Of a stretch of DNA of 60,689 nucleotides, positions 25,181 through 34,101 are shown piece after piece. The DNA is taken from positions 1 to 60,689 of the forward strand of contig CAZWCX010000034.1 in NCBI GenBank assembly GCA_964632945.1. Direction: 5' to 3'. This stretch comes from CAZWCX01 sp964632945. Lineage in GTDB: Bacteria > Planctomycetota > MHYJ01 > WSZJ01 > CAZWCX01. The notes beneath the pieces were generated by a model. It had not been told where the DNA came from, did not search any database, and saw nothing but the letters and a program-made list of their open reading frames with translations. Each line of letters opens with the position of its first letter. Position 1 is the stretch's first letter. The position numbers and the translations under genes are program-made.

Positions 25181-26623
25181 ATGGCCCGCCAGTTCGGAAG
25201 CGACGGGAGCGGCCTTGCGGAGGGCGGAACGGCCCTGGCCAGCAACTCGCGCCTGCCCGCGATCACATTGCCCCTGGCCGCGCTGACCGTCGTGTCGGCG
25301 GCGATCCTGACCGGGCCGCATGTCGAGTGGGCACTCGCCCCCGCCCTCGCCGTCGTGGCGCTCGTCGTCATCGCCGAGGCGCCCGTCCTCGGGTTCTACG
25401 GCATCGTCGCCCTCATCCCCTTTGCCGGATTCCGCAAGATCGAAGGCGCGGTCCCGCTCAACCTGCCCTGGATTCTCGCGATCCTGCTGGTCGCCGTCCT
25501 CGGGGCGAGGATCGCCGCAAGCCGTCGACTCCCGTCCTCCCTGCGGTCCGGTCTCTGGCCGTGGCTGCTCGGATGGCTCGCGGTGAGCCTGATCTCCGCC
25601 GCGGCATCCCCATACCCGACCGCGGCCATGAAAAACCTGGCGATCCTCGCGGCCGCGGTGCTCTTCGTCGCCGTCGGCATGCTTCTCCTCACTCCGGATC
25701 GGCTGCGGGGCGCGCTGCCCGTCCTCCTGGTCGCGAGCGTCGGACTGAGTTCGCTGCTCGGGCTGGTGGGGCAGCGCCTGGGACTCGCCTCACTCGCCGA
25801 GACGCACGGAGAGCGCCTGATCCGGGGGATCGGCGGCGCCATCGATCCGAACAACCTGTCCTTGATGATCCTGTACGTGTTCCCGCTCCTCGCCTATGGG
25901 CTGGTCTGGGCTCGTTCCCGGACGACACGCGTGGCCTGCGGCGCGTTGCTCGTGCTCCAACTCGCCGCCATCGGCTCCACCTACTCGCGCGGCGGCGCCG
26001 TCATGCTGGCGGTCACCGCCCTGCTCCTGGGCATCGAGCACCGCCGCCTCCTCACGCCCCGCAACATCGGACTGGTGGCCACCGGCCTCGCCGTGGCGCT
26101 TTTCCTGGTCCTTACCCTCGTGCCGTCGTCGTACTGGGAGCGCCAGTCCAGCCTCGCCCGTTGGGAGGACCGCTCCCTTTCGCGTCGCGTCACCTATCTG
26201 GCCGTTGCCTGGGACTCGGTCCGGACCGCCCCCGTGCTCGGGTCCGGGCCGGGGACCTTCCGGGAGCGCTACGCCGCCTCCGAGGAGTCGCGACGCTTTG
26301 CCCTGGGTCGGGACCCGATCCGACGGTACGCGCACAACAGCTACCTCGAGGTCCTGGTGGGAACGGGGCTGCTGGGCCTGTTCCTGTTCCTGGGGGCCCT
26401 GGCGTGGGCGCAGGGGAACTTCACGCGGGCGATCCGTCGGCTCGAGGCGGACGGCAATGAACGGGACGCCGCGCTGGTGCGGAGCTACCGGCTGTCGTTC
26501 GTGATCGTGGTCTTCTACCTGCTGATCTTCAGCGACGTCGTCCACAAGGACCTCCTCCTGTCGCTCGCCGTCTCGCAGGCCGTGCTGCGCCTGCCGCTTG
26601 CGGGCGCAAAGGAGGTCGCATGA
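25181..26623 (+). CDS. O-antigen ligase/Wzy-like polymerase
   Basis: The product is 480 residues, with about a dozen predicted membrane segments and the O-antigen ligase family loop (LGSGPGTFRERYAASEESR, then RRYAHNSYLEVLVGTGLLG). RYAHNSYLE is the conserved HN-containing motif of Wzy_C proteins. In a Wzx/Wzy pathway this enzyme polymerises lipid-linked repeat units in the periplasm. AGGAGA precedes the start. The gene overlaps the flippase gene by ATGA, so the two are translationally coupled. Confidence 0.85.
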   Translation: MARQFGSDGSGLAEGGTALASNSRLPAITLPLAALTVVSAAILTGPHVEWALAPALAVVALVVIAEAPVLGFYGIVALIPFAGFRKIEGAVPLNLPWILAILLVAVLGARIAASRRLPSSLRSGLWPWLLGWLAVSLISAAASPYPTAAMKNLAILAAAVLFVAVGMLLLTPDRLRGALPVLLVASVGLSSLLGLVGQRLGLASLAETHGERLIRGIGGAIDPNNLSLMILYVFPLLAYGLVWARSRTTRVACGALLVLQLAAIGSTYSRGGAVMLAVTALLLGIEHRRLLTPRNIGLVATGLAVALFLVLTLVPSSYWERQSSLARWEDRSLSRRVTYLAVAWDSVRTAPVLGSGPGTFRERYAASEESRRFALGRDPIRRYAHNSYLEVLVGTGLLGLFLFLGALAWAQGNFTRAIRRLEADGNERDAALVRSYRLSFVIVVFYLLIFSDVVHKDLLLSLAVSQAVLRLPLAGAKEVA

Positions 26624-28350
26624 GGGGGGATTGGCAATGGCTGGGTTGGATTGCCGTCGGGGTGGGCGCGGCGGTTCTCTGTGGTCTGGCCCGGGCGGTT
26701 CCGCTCGCGATCCGCCGGCTTGCCGGTCGTCTGCGGCGCCGTCCCGTCCCGGTCGAAGCCGCGACGGATGATGCCGCTTCCGAAGCGATCTTCGACATTC
26801 CGGCGGACTCCCACGCTCCCGTCGCCGCCGCGTCGACGGCGTCCCGGGATTCGCGCCGGCACCTGCGCGGCTCGACGCTGCTGCTGGCCGGGCGCCTCCT
26901 CTCGCTGGGGGTAAACTTCCTCGTCCAGATTCTGATCATCCGCCACTTCTCGAAGAGCGAATTCGGGGCGTTCGCCTGGGCGCTGGCGGTGGTGGGCATG
27001 GGGACCAGCATTGCGCTCCTCGGCTTCAACCGGGCGGTCGCCCGGTACCTGCCGATCTACCAGGAGCGCGGAGATCTCCCGTCCCTGTTCGGTACCCTGT
27101 TCCTGGCCTCGGCGGCGGTCTTCGGGGTCGGCTTGGCGATGGTGGCGATGGTCTTCGGCTTCCGCGGTGTCTTGCTGGGACAGGTCGTGGATGACCCCGC
27201 CGCCGTCGGGTTGCTCCTCATTCTCGTCGCTCTGATTCCCCTGCAGGCGCTCGACAGCCTCTTCCAGAGCCTCCTGGCCGTGTTCGCACGCCCCCGGGCG
27301 CTCTTCTTCCGGCGTCACGTCGTCGGACCCGCCCTCCGACTCGGGGCGGTCCTCGCCGTCCTCGGTCTGCAGGGAAACGTGAGCATGCTCGCCTGGGGAT
27401 TCCTCGCGGGCGGGGTCCTCGGCGTCCTCGTCTATGTCGGGCTCCTCTACCGGATCGTCGCGGATCTCGCGCCTGCCCGAACCCGCCCGCTCCGCGGAAT
27501 GAGGATGCCGGTCCGCGAGCTCATGACCTTCGGCGCGCCGTTGATGACCATCGACCTGGTTCACGTCCTCCGTACGTCGTTCGCCGTGCTGCTCCTGGAG
27601 CGGTTCTGCGGAACCGTGGAGGTGGCGGAATTCCGGGCGGTGGTTCCCATCGCGGGCCTGAACGAGATGGTCCTGCAGAGCTTCAAGCTGTTGTTCATTC
27701 CCGTGGCTGCCCGGATGTTCGTGCGCCAGGAGGGGAAGGAACTGGCCCGGTTGTATCGCCACTCCACCCTCTGGATCGCGTTCCTCACCTTTCCCGTGTT
27801 CGCCGTCACGGTGCTCTTTGCCGAACCGCTGACGGTGTTCCTGTTCGACCCGCGCTATGCCGACTCCGCCACGGTGCTCGCCTTCCTCGCGCTCGGCGAG
27901 TACGTGCATGCGGTGTTCGGCCTCAATACGCAGATGCTGCAGGTGTACCGGAAAGTCGGATTCGTGGTCTTCGCCAACGTGCTGGTCGGGTTCATCGGCG
28001 TTTTGGTCACGTTGCTGCTGGTCCCCCGGTACGGAGCGGTGGGAGGGGCGATCGCGTTCTGCGCCACGATCGTGGCCCACAACGGGATCCACCAGGTGGG
28101 AATGGCGATCGCCACGAGGGTCGGCCTCTACCATCGGCCGCACGCGATCGCGTATGCCTCGATCCTGGCGGCGGCGGGCGTCCTGTTCCTGCTGCAGCGG
28201 CTGTGGTCCCCGCCGCTTCTCGCCGGCCTCGTCCTCGCCGCCGCGGCATCCTTCGTCCTCCTCCGGGTCAATCGCCGGCCCCTGGACGTGGAACGTACGT
28301 TTCCGGAGCTCCTTCGGCTGCCCGGGATGGCGGTCCTTCTTCGGTCTTAG
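26620..28350 (+). CDS. Wzx-type polysaccharide flippase
   Basis: The product is 576 residues. From about residue 90 it shows the MATE-like oligosaccharide flippase pattern: GSTLLLAGRLLSLGVNFLVQ is close to RGSTLLLAGRLLS at the start, then about 12 to 14 hydrophobic segments. It exports undecaprenyl-linked repeat units. The first 90 residues are unusual: one more membrane segment (WLGWIAVGVGAAVLCGLARA), a basic stretch and a linker. This extension may anchor partners. The ATG lies inside the stop region of the polymerase gene. Confidence 0.82.
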   Translation: MRGDWQWLGWIAVGVGAAVLCGLARAVPLAIRRLAGRLRRRPVPVEAATDDAASEAIFDIPADSHAPVAAASTASRDSRRHLRGSTLLLAGRLLSLGVNFLVQILIIRHFSKSEFGAFAWALAVVGMGTSIALLGFNRAVARYLPIYQERGDLPSLFGTLFLASAAVFGVGLAMVAMVFGFRGVLLGQVVDDPAAVGLLLILVALIPLQALDSLFQSLLAVFARPRALFFRRHVVGPALRLGAVLAVLGLQGNVSMLAWGFLAGGVLGVLVYVGLLYRIVADLAPARTRPLRGMRMPVRELMTFGAPLMTIDLVHVLRTSFAVLLLERFCGTVEVAEFRAVVPIAGLNEMVLQSFKLLFIPVAARMFVRQEGKELARLYRHSTLWIAFLTFPVFAVTVLFAEPLTVFLFDPRYADSATVLAFLALGEYVHAVFGLNTQMLQVYRKVGFVVFANVLVGFIGVLVTLLLVPRYGAVGGAIAFCATIVAHNGIHQVGMAIATRVGLYHRPHAIAYASILAAAGVLFLLQRLWSPPLLAGLVLAAAASFVLLRVNRRPLDVERTFPELLRLPGMAVLLRS

Positions 28351-28359
28351 ACGGAGTCC

Positions 28360-29484
28360 ATGATCATGCCCGAGGTCAACGACTACGACATCCACGGCAT
28401 CGTGGGCATTCGATTGCTCGACGCCGGGCCCGCGGAAGTGGGAGCCGTGTCCCGCCAGCTCGGTCCGGTCGACGGGCGGCTGCGGCGGGAGCCCGACATC
28501 ACGATCCGTTTTGTCGATCGGATCCCGTTGCGGAACCGGTTGTGCCTGCTCGGTCACGACGATGCCGCGTTCACGCGCGACGCCTTTTTCTGCCTGCGCG
28601 CCCAGGGAAAGTCGAGGGCGACCGTGCAGATTCCGTTTGCCGGTATCGGCAATCGCTGCGAACTGGTCTGCGAGCGGGGCATGTCCGCGGTCCCGCTGCT
28701 GGTGCCGATCGTCAACCTGACGGCGCTGGCGAGAGGAGCGCTTCCGCTCCATGCCGCCGCCTTTGTGTACGAGGGGACCGGAATCCTGACCACCGGATGG
28801 TCGAAAGGGGGGAAGACCGAGTCGCTCCTGGCCTTCATGGCCCACGGCGCCCGGTACGTCGGCGACGAGTGGGTGTACGTGACCGCGGAAGGGGAGCGGA
28901 TGGCCGGCTTGCCGGAGCCGATCCACGTCCGTGACTGGCACCTGCGCTCGCTTCCGGTCTTTCGCTCCGCGCTGTCGCGGGTCGAGCGCGCCCGTCTGGG
29001 GGCGGTGCGATGGATGGGTCACGCGCTGTCGGGGATCTTCCCGAACGGTACCCCGAAGCCCGCGTCGATCCGCCGGCTCGCTCACGCGGTGTCCCGCCAG
29101 GCGTTCGTCCATGTCGAACCACATCGCCTGTTCGGGGGGGAACGGTGCGCGATGAGCGGGGGCATCGACAAGGTCTTCCTCGTCGCCAGCCACGATTCCG
29201 AAACCGTGCGCATTGAACGGGTCGAAGCGGAGGAAATCGCTCGGCGCATGGCGTTTTCATTGCAGGAGGAGCAGAGCCGGCTCACTTCCTACTACCGGAA
29301 GTTCCGATTCGCTTTCCCCCACCTGCGCAATCCCCTCCTCGAGGAATCCGCTTTGCGTCAGCGGGAATTGCTGTCGCGTGCGCTCCGGGGCAAGGAGTCG
29401 TTTGCCGTCTATCACCCGGACCCGGTCTGCCTGGAAACGCTCTATGAGCGGATGCGTCCCTACTGCGGGAGGCGCAAGTCATGA
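28360..29484 (+). CDS. HprK-like P-loop protein
   Basis: The product is 374 residues. The central GWSKGGKTES (about 145-153) and GDEWVYV (about 168) correspond to Walker A and the following acidic motif of HPr kinase/phosphatase-like proteins. The flanks are not typical of classical HprK, and no HPr gene is seen. HprK-like paralogues occur in exopolysaccharide loci of other bacteria, where their substrate is unknown. The ATG at 28360 is used here, but the second ATG at 28366 has better spacing from GGAG. It sits 9 bases after the flippase and overlaps the next gene by ATGA. Confidence 0.72.
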   Translation: MIMPEVNDYDIHGIVGIRLLDAGPAEVGAVSRQLGPVDGRLRREPDITIRFVDRIPLRNRLCLLGHDDAAFTRDAFFCLRAQGKSRATVQIPFAGIGNRCELVCERGMSAVPLLVPIVNLTALARGALPLHAAAFVYEGTGILTTGWSKGGKTESLLAFMAHGARYVGDEWVYVTAEGERMAGLPEPIHVRDWHLRSLPVFRSALSRVERARLGAVRWMGHALSGIFPNGTPKPASIRRLAHAVSRQAFVHVEPHRLFGGERCAMSGGIDKVFLVASHDSETVRIERVEAEEIARRMAFSLQEEQSRLTSYYRKFRFAFPHLRNPLLEESALRQRELLSRALRGKESFAVYHPDPVCLETLYERMRPYCGRRKS

Positions 29485-31460
29485 CCACGATTGCGCTGAT
29501 CGGCCCCGACGGCGCCGGGAAGACCACGCTGGCGCGACGACTGGAGAACGAATCCACGCTTCCTCCGGTCAAACGCATTTACCTGGGGTCGAACCTGGAG
29601 CATGCGGATCGCCCGCTGCCGACGACGCGCGTTTTCAACGCTTTGCGGCGGCTGCGGGGGGGCGGCCCGGGTGTGGGTGGGCCCCCGGACCCTGCAGCGA
29701 AGAAGCGGCGGCGGCCCGGCTTCGGGTCGGCGGCGATCGCGGAACTGCGCGCCCTGGCGCATGTCGCGATCCTGGTCGCTGAGGAGTGGTATCGGCAAGC
29801 GCTGGCCTGGTGGTATCAGCAGCGGGGATTCGTCGTCCTGTTCGACCGACACGTGTGCGCCGATTATCCGGTCGAACGTCTGCGCAGCCGGGGGCGCGGA
29901 CGAATTGCGGACCGGATCCATGCCGCCGCGTTGGACCGCTGGTATCCGCGGCCGGACCGGTGGATTCTCCTCGACGCGCCGGCCGACGTGCTCTTCTCGC
30001 GCAAGCACGAGGGACGGCCGGAATTGCTCGAGCAGCGTCGGCGGGACTTCTTCCGCCTGCGGGGGGGACCGACGCCGATGACGGTGATCGACGTTTCGCG
30101 TCCCCTGGACGAGGTGTGGCGAGACGTGAGGGGGGTCGTCGCGGCGCTCGCGCCCGGCCACGGATCCGCCCGGACCCCCGAAGCGGGCGGCGGCAGGGAG
30201 CGAAGCGAATCGGGTCGCGGAGACTTCTCCCGGCGCGCCGAGTCGTCGGTCCCGGACCCGCGGTTTGGGGGGCTCGCGTCGGATCGGTCCCGTGGTCGAC
30301 CCGCCGCCGGGCAAGCGCCGGCATGCAACGGGAAAAGACGCTTCCTGGAGCGGATGCTCGGCGCGCTCGAGCGATTGGACCGGCACCGGCCCAATTCGCT
30401 GCGCGTCCTGATGTACCACCGGGTCCTCGACGAGGCGGCATTCGCCGGCCAGATGGAGCATTTGGCCGAGCACCACCACGTGGTCTCCGTTCCGGAAGTG
30501 CTGGAAGCCTATGACCGGCGCCGACCCCTGCCCCCCCGTTCGGTTCTCATCACGTTCGACGACGCCTATCGGGACTTCGCCGAGTGCGCGTGGCCCCACC
30601 TGCGGAGCCGGAAACTGCCCGCCGTCCTGTTCGTCCCGACGGCGTTTCCGGATCACCCCGAGCGGGTGTTCTGGTGGGACCGGCTGGAGCACTCGGTCCG
30701 GACCACGGAACGCCGCGACGCGATCGACACTTCGTTCGGCAGGGTGGAACTGGCGACCCCGGGGAACCGCGAGCACGCCTTCCGGTCGCTGCGCTCACAC
30801 ATGAAATCGCTCGAGATCCATGAACTGGAACACCAGGTGCAGGAATTGATGGAAGCGCTCCGGCCGCCTCCGCTCGCGGGAGCGGTCCTGGGATGGAACG
30901 ACCTGCGCGGACTTGCCCGGGACGGCGTCACGCTGGGAGCGCACACGCGGACTCATCCGTTCCTCGACCGGCTCCTGCTGCCGGAGGCGGAGGAGGAGGT
31001 GTTCGGATCTCTTCAGGATCTCGAACGCGAGGTTGGACGAGGCATCCCGCTCTTCGCGTACCCGGACGGTCGGTACGACCCGGAACTCGTGGAGGCCCTG
31101 CGTCGCTCCCGGTTCGCCCTGGCCTTCACCACGAGGAAGGGAACGAACCTGGTGCCTTCCCAGGAACGGCTCACGATGCGACGAATCCCGGTCGGTCCGC
31201 GGGACGACGTTCTGGCGCTTCGGGCCAAGCTGATCGCATCCGGAATCTGTCCCGGTCCGGGGCGGCCCCTGCTGGAGCAATGCGCCTGCCTCCTCCGCGG
31301 ATGGAGCAACCGGCCGGAGTCCGTCCCGCCCGCGGAGAACCCGAAGGCGATGTCCCCCAAGAGGATCGTGGGCGGTCCGGCCCCGGCCGGCTCCGCAGGC
31401 TCTGCTTCTTCCCCGTTCACGAAACTCGACATTCGTCGTCGAAGAAGGAGGTCGACATGA
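29481..31460 (+). CDS. Thymidylate-kinase-like / polysaccharide deacetylase fusion
   Basis: The product is 659 residues. Residues 1-215 form a thymidylate-kinase-like domain: GPDGAGKTT (8-16), VVLFDRHVCADYP and RWILLDAPADVLFSRK. It is paralogous to the protein at 8431. A low-complexity linker follows. From about residue 305 (LRVLMYHRVLDE) a NodB-type polysaccharide deacetylase begins, with TFDDAY at about 357 and HTRTHPFL at about 487, carrying the metal-binding Asp and His residues, then FAYPDGRYD. The last 60 residues are a basic tail. The frame is continuous through the linker, so the fusion is real in this sequence. It may deacetylate the polymer or a precursor while the kinase acts on a related small molecule; that link is inferred. 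Confidence 0.78.
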   Translation: MTTIALIGPDGAGKTTLARRLENESTLPPVKRIYLGSNLEHADRPLPTTRVFNALRRLRGGGPGVGGPPDPAAKKRRRPGFGSAAIAELRALAHVAILVAEEWYRQALAWWYQQRGFVVLFDRHVCADYPVERLRSRGRGRIADRIHAAALDRWYPRPDRWILLDAPADVLFSRKHEGRPELLEQRRRDFFRLRGGPTPMTVIDVSRPLDEVWRDVRGVVAALAPGHGSARTPEAGGGRERSESGRGDFSRRAESSVPDPRFGGLASDRSRGRPAAGQAPACNGKRRFLERMLGALERLDRHRPNSLRVLMYHRVLDEAAFAGQMEHLAEHHHVVSVPEVLEAYDRRRPLPPRSVLITFDDAYRDFAECAWPHLRSRKLPAVLFVPTAFPDHPERVFWWDRLEHSVRTTERRDAIDTSFGRVELATPGNREHAFRSLRSHMKSLEIHELEHQVQELMEALRPPPLAGAVLGWNDLRGLARDGVTLGAHTRTHPFLDRLLLPEAEEEVFGSLQDLEREVGRGIPLFAYPDGRYDPELVEALRRSRFALAFTTRKGTNLVPSQERLTMRRIPVGPRDDVLALRAKLIASGICPGPGRPLLEQCACLLRGWSNRPESVPPAENPKAMSPKRIVGGPAPAGSAGSASSPFTKLDIRRRRRRST

Positions 31461-33721
31461 GACCCAGACTCCCGTCATCCCAGGAGGGAGGCTGTGCCGG
31501 GCGGACCACCATGGGGTGGATCCTCCTGGCCGCCATCCTGCCGCTGCTCTTCTGCCCCGGCGCGCGATCGGAACCGATCGAGACCGGTCAGGGGGGACCC
31601 TCGTACGGACTCACGGGCAACTCCACGCCGACCGGAGAGAAGCCGGAACACAAACTGTGGTGGAACGACGGCGCCTGGTGGGGGTGCCTCTACAACGATT
31701 CGGTTCAGGAGAACCGCATCCATCGCCTCGACGCGACCCAGCAGCTCTGGGTCGACACCGGGGTCGCGCTGGACCGGCGTAACGGCACCAAGGCCGATCA
31801 TCTATGGGACGGCAACAAGCTCTACGTCGTCTCCCACTTCTTCACGACCCGGGGAAAGCCGACTTCGTCGGGATGGGGGAGCCTGTTGCGCTACTCGTAT
31901 GACCGGATCACGGGCACCTACTCCCTGGACACGGGGTTTCCGGTCGATGTCACGCTGGGAAAGTCGGAGACCTTGACCCTCGCGAAGGACTCGACCGGCC
32001 GATTGTGGGTCACCTACATCGAGGACAACCGGGTGCTGGTCAATCACAGCCTCGGGGACCACCGGCAATGGGGGACGCCGTTTGCCCTGCCCGTCGACGC
32101 CGATGCGACGCTGACGAGCGATGACGACATCGCGGCGATCGTCGCCTTTCAGGGGAACAAGATCGGCATCCTGTGGAGCAATGAGCGCACGGCGAAGGTG
32201 CATTTCGCCGTCCATTGGGACGTCGACCCCCCGGCCGTCTGGCAACCCGTGGAGACCGCGCTGCCGCTTCCCGGAGATGCGGCGTTGGCCTGGGCGGATG
32301 ATCACTTGAGCGTCAAGACCTCGTTGGCGGACGGCAGCGGTCGCGTATTCGCGGTCGCGAAAACCTCGCTCTCCGGATCCTCGTCCCCTCTCGTCGTCTT
32401 GCTGGTGCGCAGCGCGACGGGCGCCTGGACGAGGCACGTGGTCGCCAACGGGTCGACGGACCACACGCGGTCGATCCTCCAGATCGACGAGGAAAACGGA
32501 CTGCTCCACGTATTCTCCACCGCCCCCACGTCGGGGGGGGCGATCTACCTCAAGACGTCCGGCATGCAGAACGTCCAGTTCGCGCCCGGGGTCGGCACGC
32601 CCTTCATCCGCAGCTTCTCGGACCTGAAGATCAACAATGCCACCGCCATGAATCAGAACCTGAGCAGTCGAACCGGGATGACGGTCCTGGCGAGCGACCA
32701 GGTGACGCGACGGTACCTGTACAACCACGTCGCGATTCCGCCGAATCCGGCGGCGCCGCGGATCGACGGACTCGCTCCGGCGAGCGGAGGCGTGGGCTCC
32801 GAAGTCGTGTTGACCGGAGTGAACCTGTCCGGTGTGACGCGAGTGACGTTCCAGGGGACCGCTTCTTCGGGATTCTCGATCGACTCGGCCACCCAGATCC
32901 GGGCGATCGTGCCGGCCGGGGCGGCGTCGGGTCCGATCAGCGTCAGCAATGGCGTCTGGTCGACCTGGAGCGTGGGGCGCTTCGATGTGCTGCGGATCCC
33001 CTCCATTTCCTCATTCTCCCCGTCCACCGGTCACCCGGGCGCCTCGGTCACGATCAACGGCAGCGGATTCCTCGGTCTGACGCAGGTTCAGTTCAATTGG
33101 ACGCCGTCGACGTTCACGGTCGTATCCGACACGGAGGTGACCGCGGTTGTTCCCGAAGGGGCCACCAGCGGCTCGATCCAGGTGATCGGTCCGGTCGGGA
33201 ACGGGGTGAGCGCGGGGATTTTCCAGGTTACGATGCCGCCGACCAGCCTGAACCTCACTCCTCGGGATGACGCTCTCGTCAATTCGACGCGCCCCGACCG
33301 CAGCTATGGATCATCGACCACCCTGCGCGCCCGGGGCGGCGGCGAGCCGTATCGCAGCTTCCTCAAGTTCGAGGTGGCCGGGGCCATGGGAGGGGTGCAG
33401 AGTGCGGTGCTCCGGCTCTTCGTCACCGACCCGAGCCCCGACGGAGGCGCGGTTTTCCTGGCGGAAAACGAGCGTACCGACACGGGGCTGCCCTGGGACG
33501 AGGGAAGCCTCACCTGGAACAACGCGCCCGGTCCGGGCACGCCGTTGGCGAACGTCGGCGTCGTGGCCCTGGGAGAATGGGTGGAGATGGATGTCACGGT
33601 GGCGATCCTCGGGGATGGGACGTACAGCTTCGCGCTGGCCAGCACCTCCTCGAACAGCGTCCTGTACAGCTCCAAGGAGGGGAGCCATCCTCCCGAACTC
33701 GCTCTCCAATTCGGGCCCTAG
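31457..33721 (+). CDS. Secreted IPT/TIG and CBM96 protein
   Basis: The product is 754 residues. A signal peptide (MGWILLAAILPLLFCPGARS) is followed by about 390 residues with repeated beta motifs suggesting a propeller-like fold (KLWWNDGAWWGCLYN, GRLWVTYIEDNRVLV). Two IPT/TIG immunoglobulin-like domains lie at 433-513 and 515-592 (IDGLAPASGGVGSEVVLTG; ISSFSPSTGHPGASVTINGS). A CBM96 domain spans 604-754, matching the lyase-like protein at 15182. A strong AAGGAGG precedes the ATG, which overlaps the previous stop. As the last operon gene it probably binds or modifies the exported polymer at the surface. No catalytic residues were recognised. Confidence 0.78.
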   Translation: MRPRLPSSQEGGCAGRTTMGWILLAAILPLLFCPGARSEPIETGQGGPSYGLTGNSTPTGEKPEHKLWWNDGAWWGCLYNDSVQENRIHRLDATQQLWVDTGVALDRRNGTKADHLWDGNKLYVVSHFFTTRGKPTSSGWGSLLRYSYDRITGTYSLDTGFPVDVTLGKSETLTLAKDSTGRLWVTYIEDNRVLVNHSLGDHRQWGTPFALPVDADATLTSDDDIAAIVAFQGNKIGILWSNERTAKVHFAVHWDVDPPAVWQPVETALPLPGDAALAWADDHLSVKTSLADGSGRVFAVAKTSLSGSSSPLVVLLVRSATGAWTRHVVANGSTDHTRSILQIDEENGLLHVFSTAPTSGGAIYLKTSGMQNVQFAPGVGTPFIRSFSDLKINNATAMNQNLSSRTGMTVLASDQVTRRYLYNHVAIPPNPAAPRIDGLAPASGGVGSEVVLTGVNLSGVTRVTFQGTASSGFSIDSATQIRAIVPAGAASGPISVSNGVWSTWSVGRFDVLRIPSISSFSPSTGHPGASVTINGSGFLGLTQVQFNWTPSTFTVVSDTEVTAVVPEGATSGSIQVIGPVGNGVSAGIFQVTMPPTSLNLTPRDDALVNSTRPDRSYGSSTTLRARGGGEPYRSFLKFEVAGAMGGVQSAVLRLFVTDPSPDGGAVFLAENERTDTGLPWDEGSLTWNNAPGPGTPLANVGVVALGEWVEMDVTVAILGDGTYSFALASTSSNSVLYSSKEGSHPPELALQFGP

Positions 33722-33882
33722 TGGGGCTTCAACCTTGATTTCCCAGGTTGGTCCGGTCGCTTTTCGCGCCGGGCTTCGTTGCTCGTCGTCGGCGATGCAC
33801 TGGGGCATCGCCTCCTCCTCGCGCCTCGCCGGGCGCGAAAATCGCCTCGGCCGAACCCAGGATCTCAAGATTGAAGACCCAC
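33721..33882. repeat. 162-bp element with imperfect terminal inverted repeats
   Basis: The left arm GTGGGGCTTCAACCTTGA (continuing TTTCCCAGGTT) matches the reverse complement of the right arm, GTGGGTCTTCAATCTTGA (continuing GATCCTGGGTT), at 23 of 29 positions. It starts at the last base of the operon's final stop codon. It could be a small non-autonomous element or a long structured 3' end. No coding sequence is inside. Confidence 0.45.
33791..33812 (+). terminator. Terminator-like hairpin after the polysaccharide operon
   Basis: GGCGATGC and GCATCGCC form a perfect 8-bp stem with a 6-base loop 70 bases after the operon's last stop. There is no U tract. Confidence 0.5.
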
Positions 33883-34101
33883 TAGTCGGAGGAGAGCCCC
33901 GGCCCGCACCAGGAGGGTCGTGCGCGCGTGGACGCCCGGGGAGAGGCCTTCGGATATCGTCTGCCGGGATAAGGATCCCGGCCGTGGGCGGTTTCGGCAC
34001 GGTCCACGGAACCTCGCGTTGTCCCCGGGACGTCGTGTAGGATGCCCATCCGGGACCGGTCGGGTCGATCGGCGATTGGTTGTCCGTGGAGGGGTAGGGC
34101 C

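Noticed and set aside
19451..33721. Exosortase/PEP-CTERM polysaccharide locus
   Set aside because: HprK-like and BY-kinase genes can accompany such loci, but no exosortase and no PEP-CTERM tail was found in any protein.
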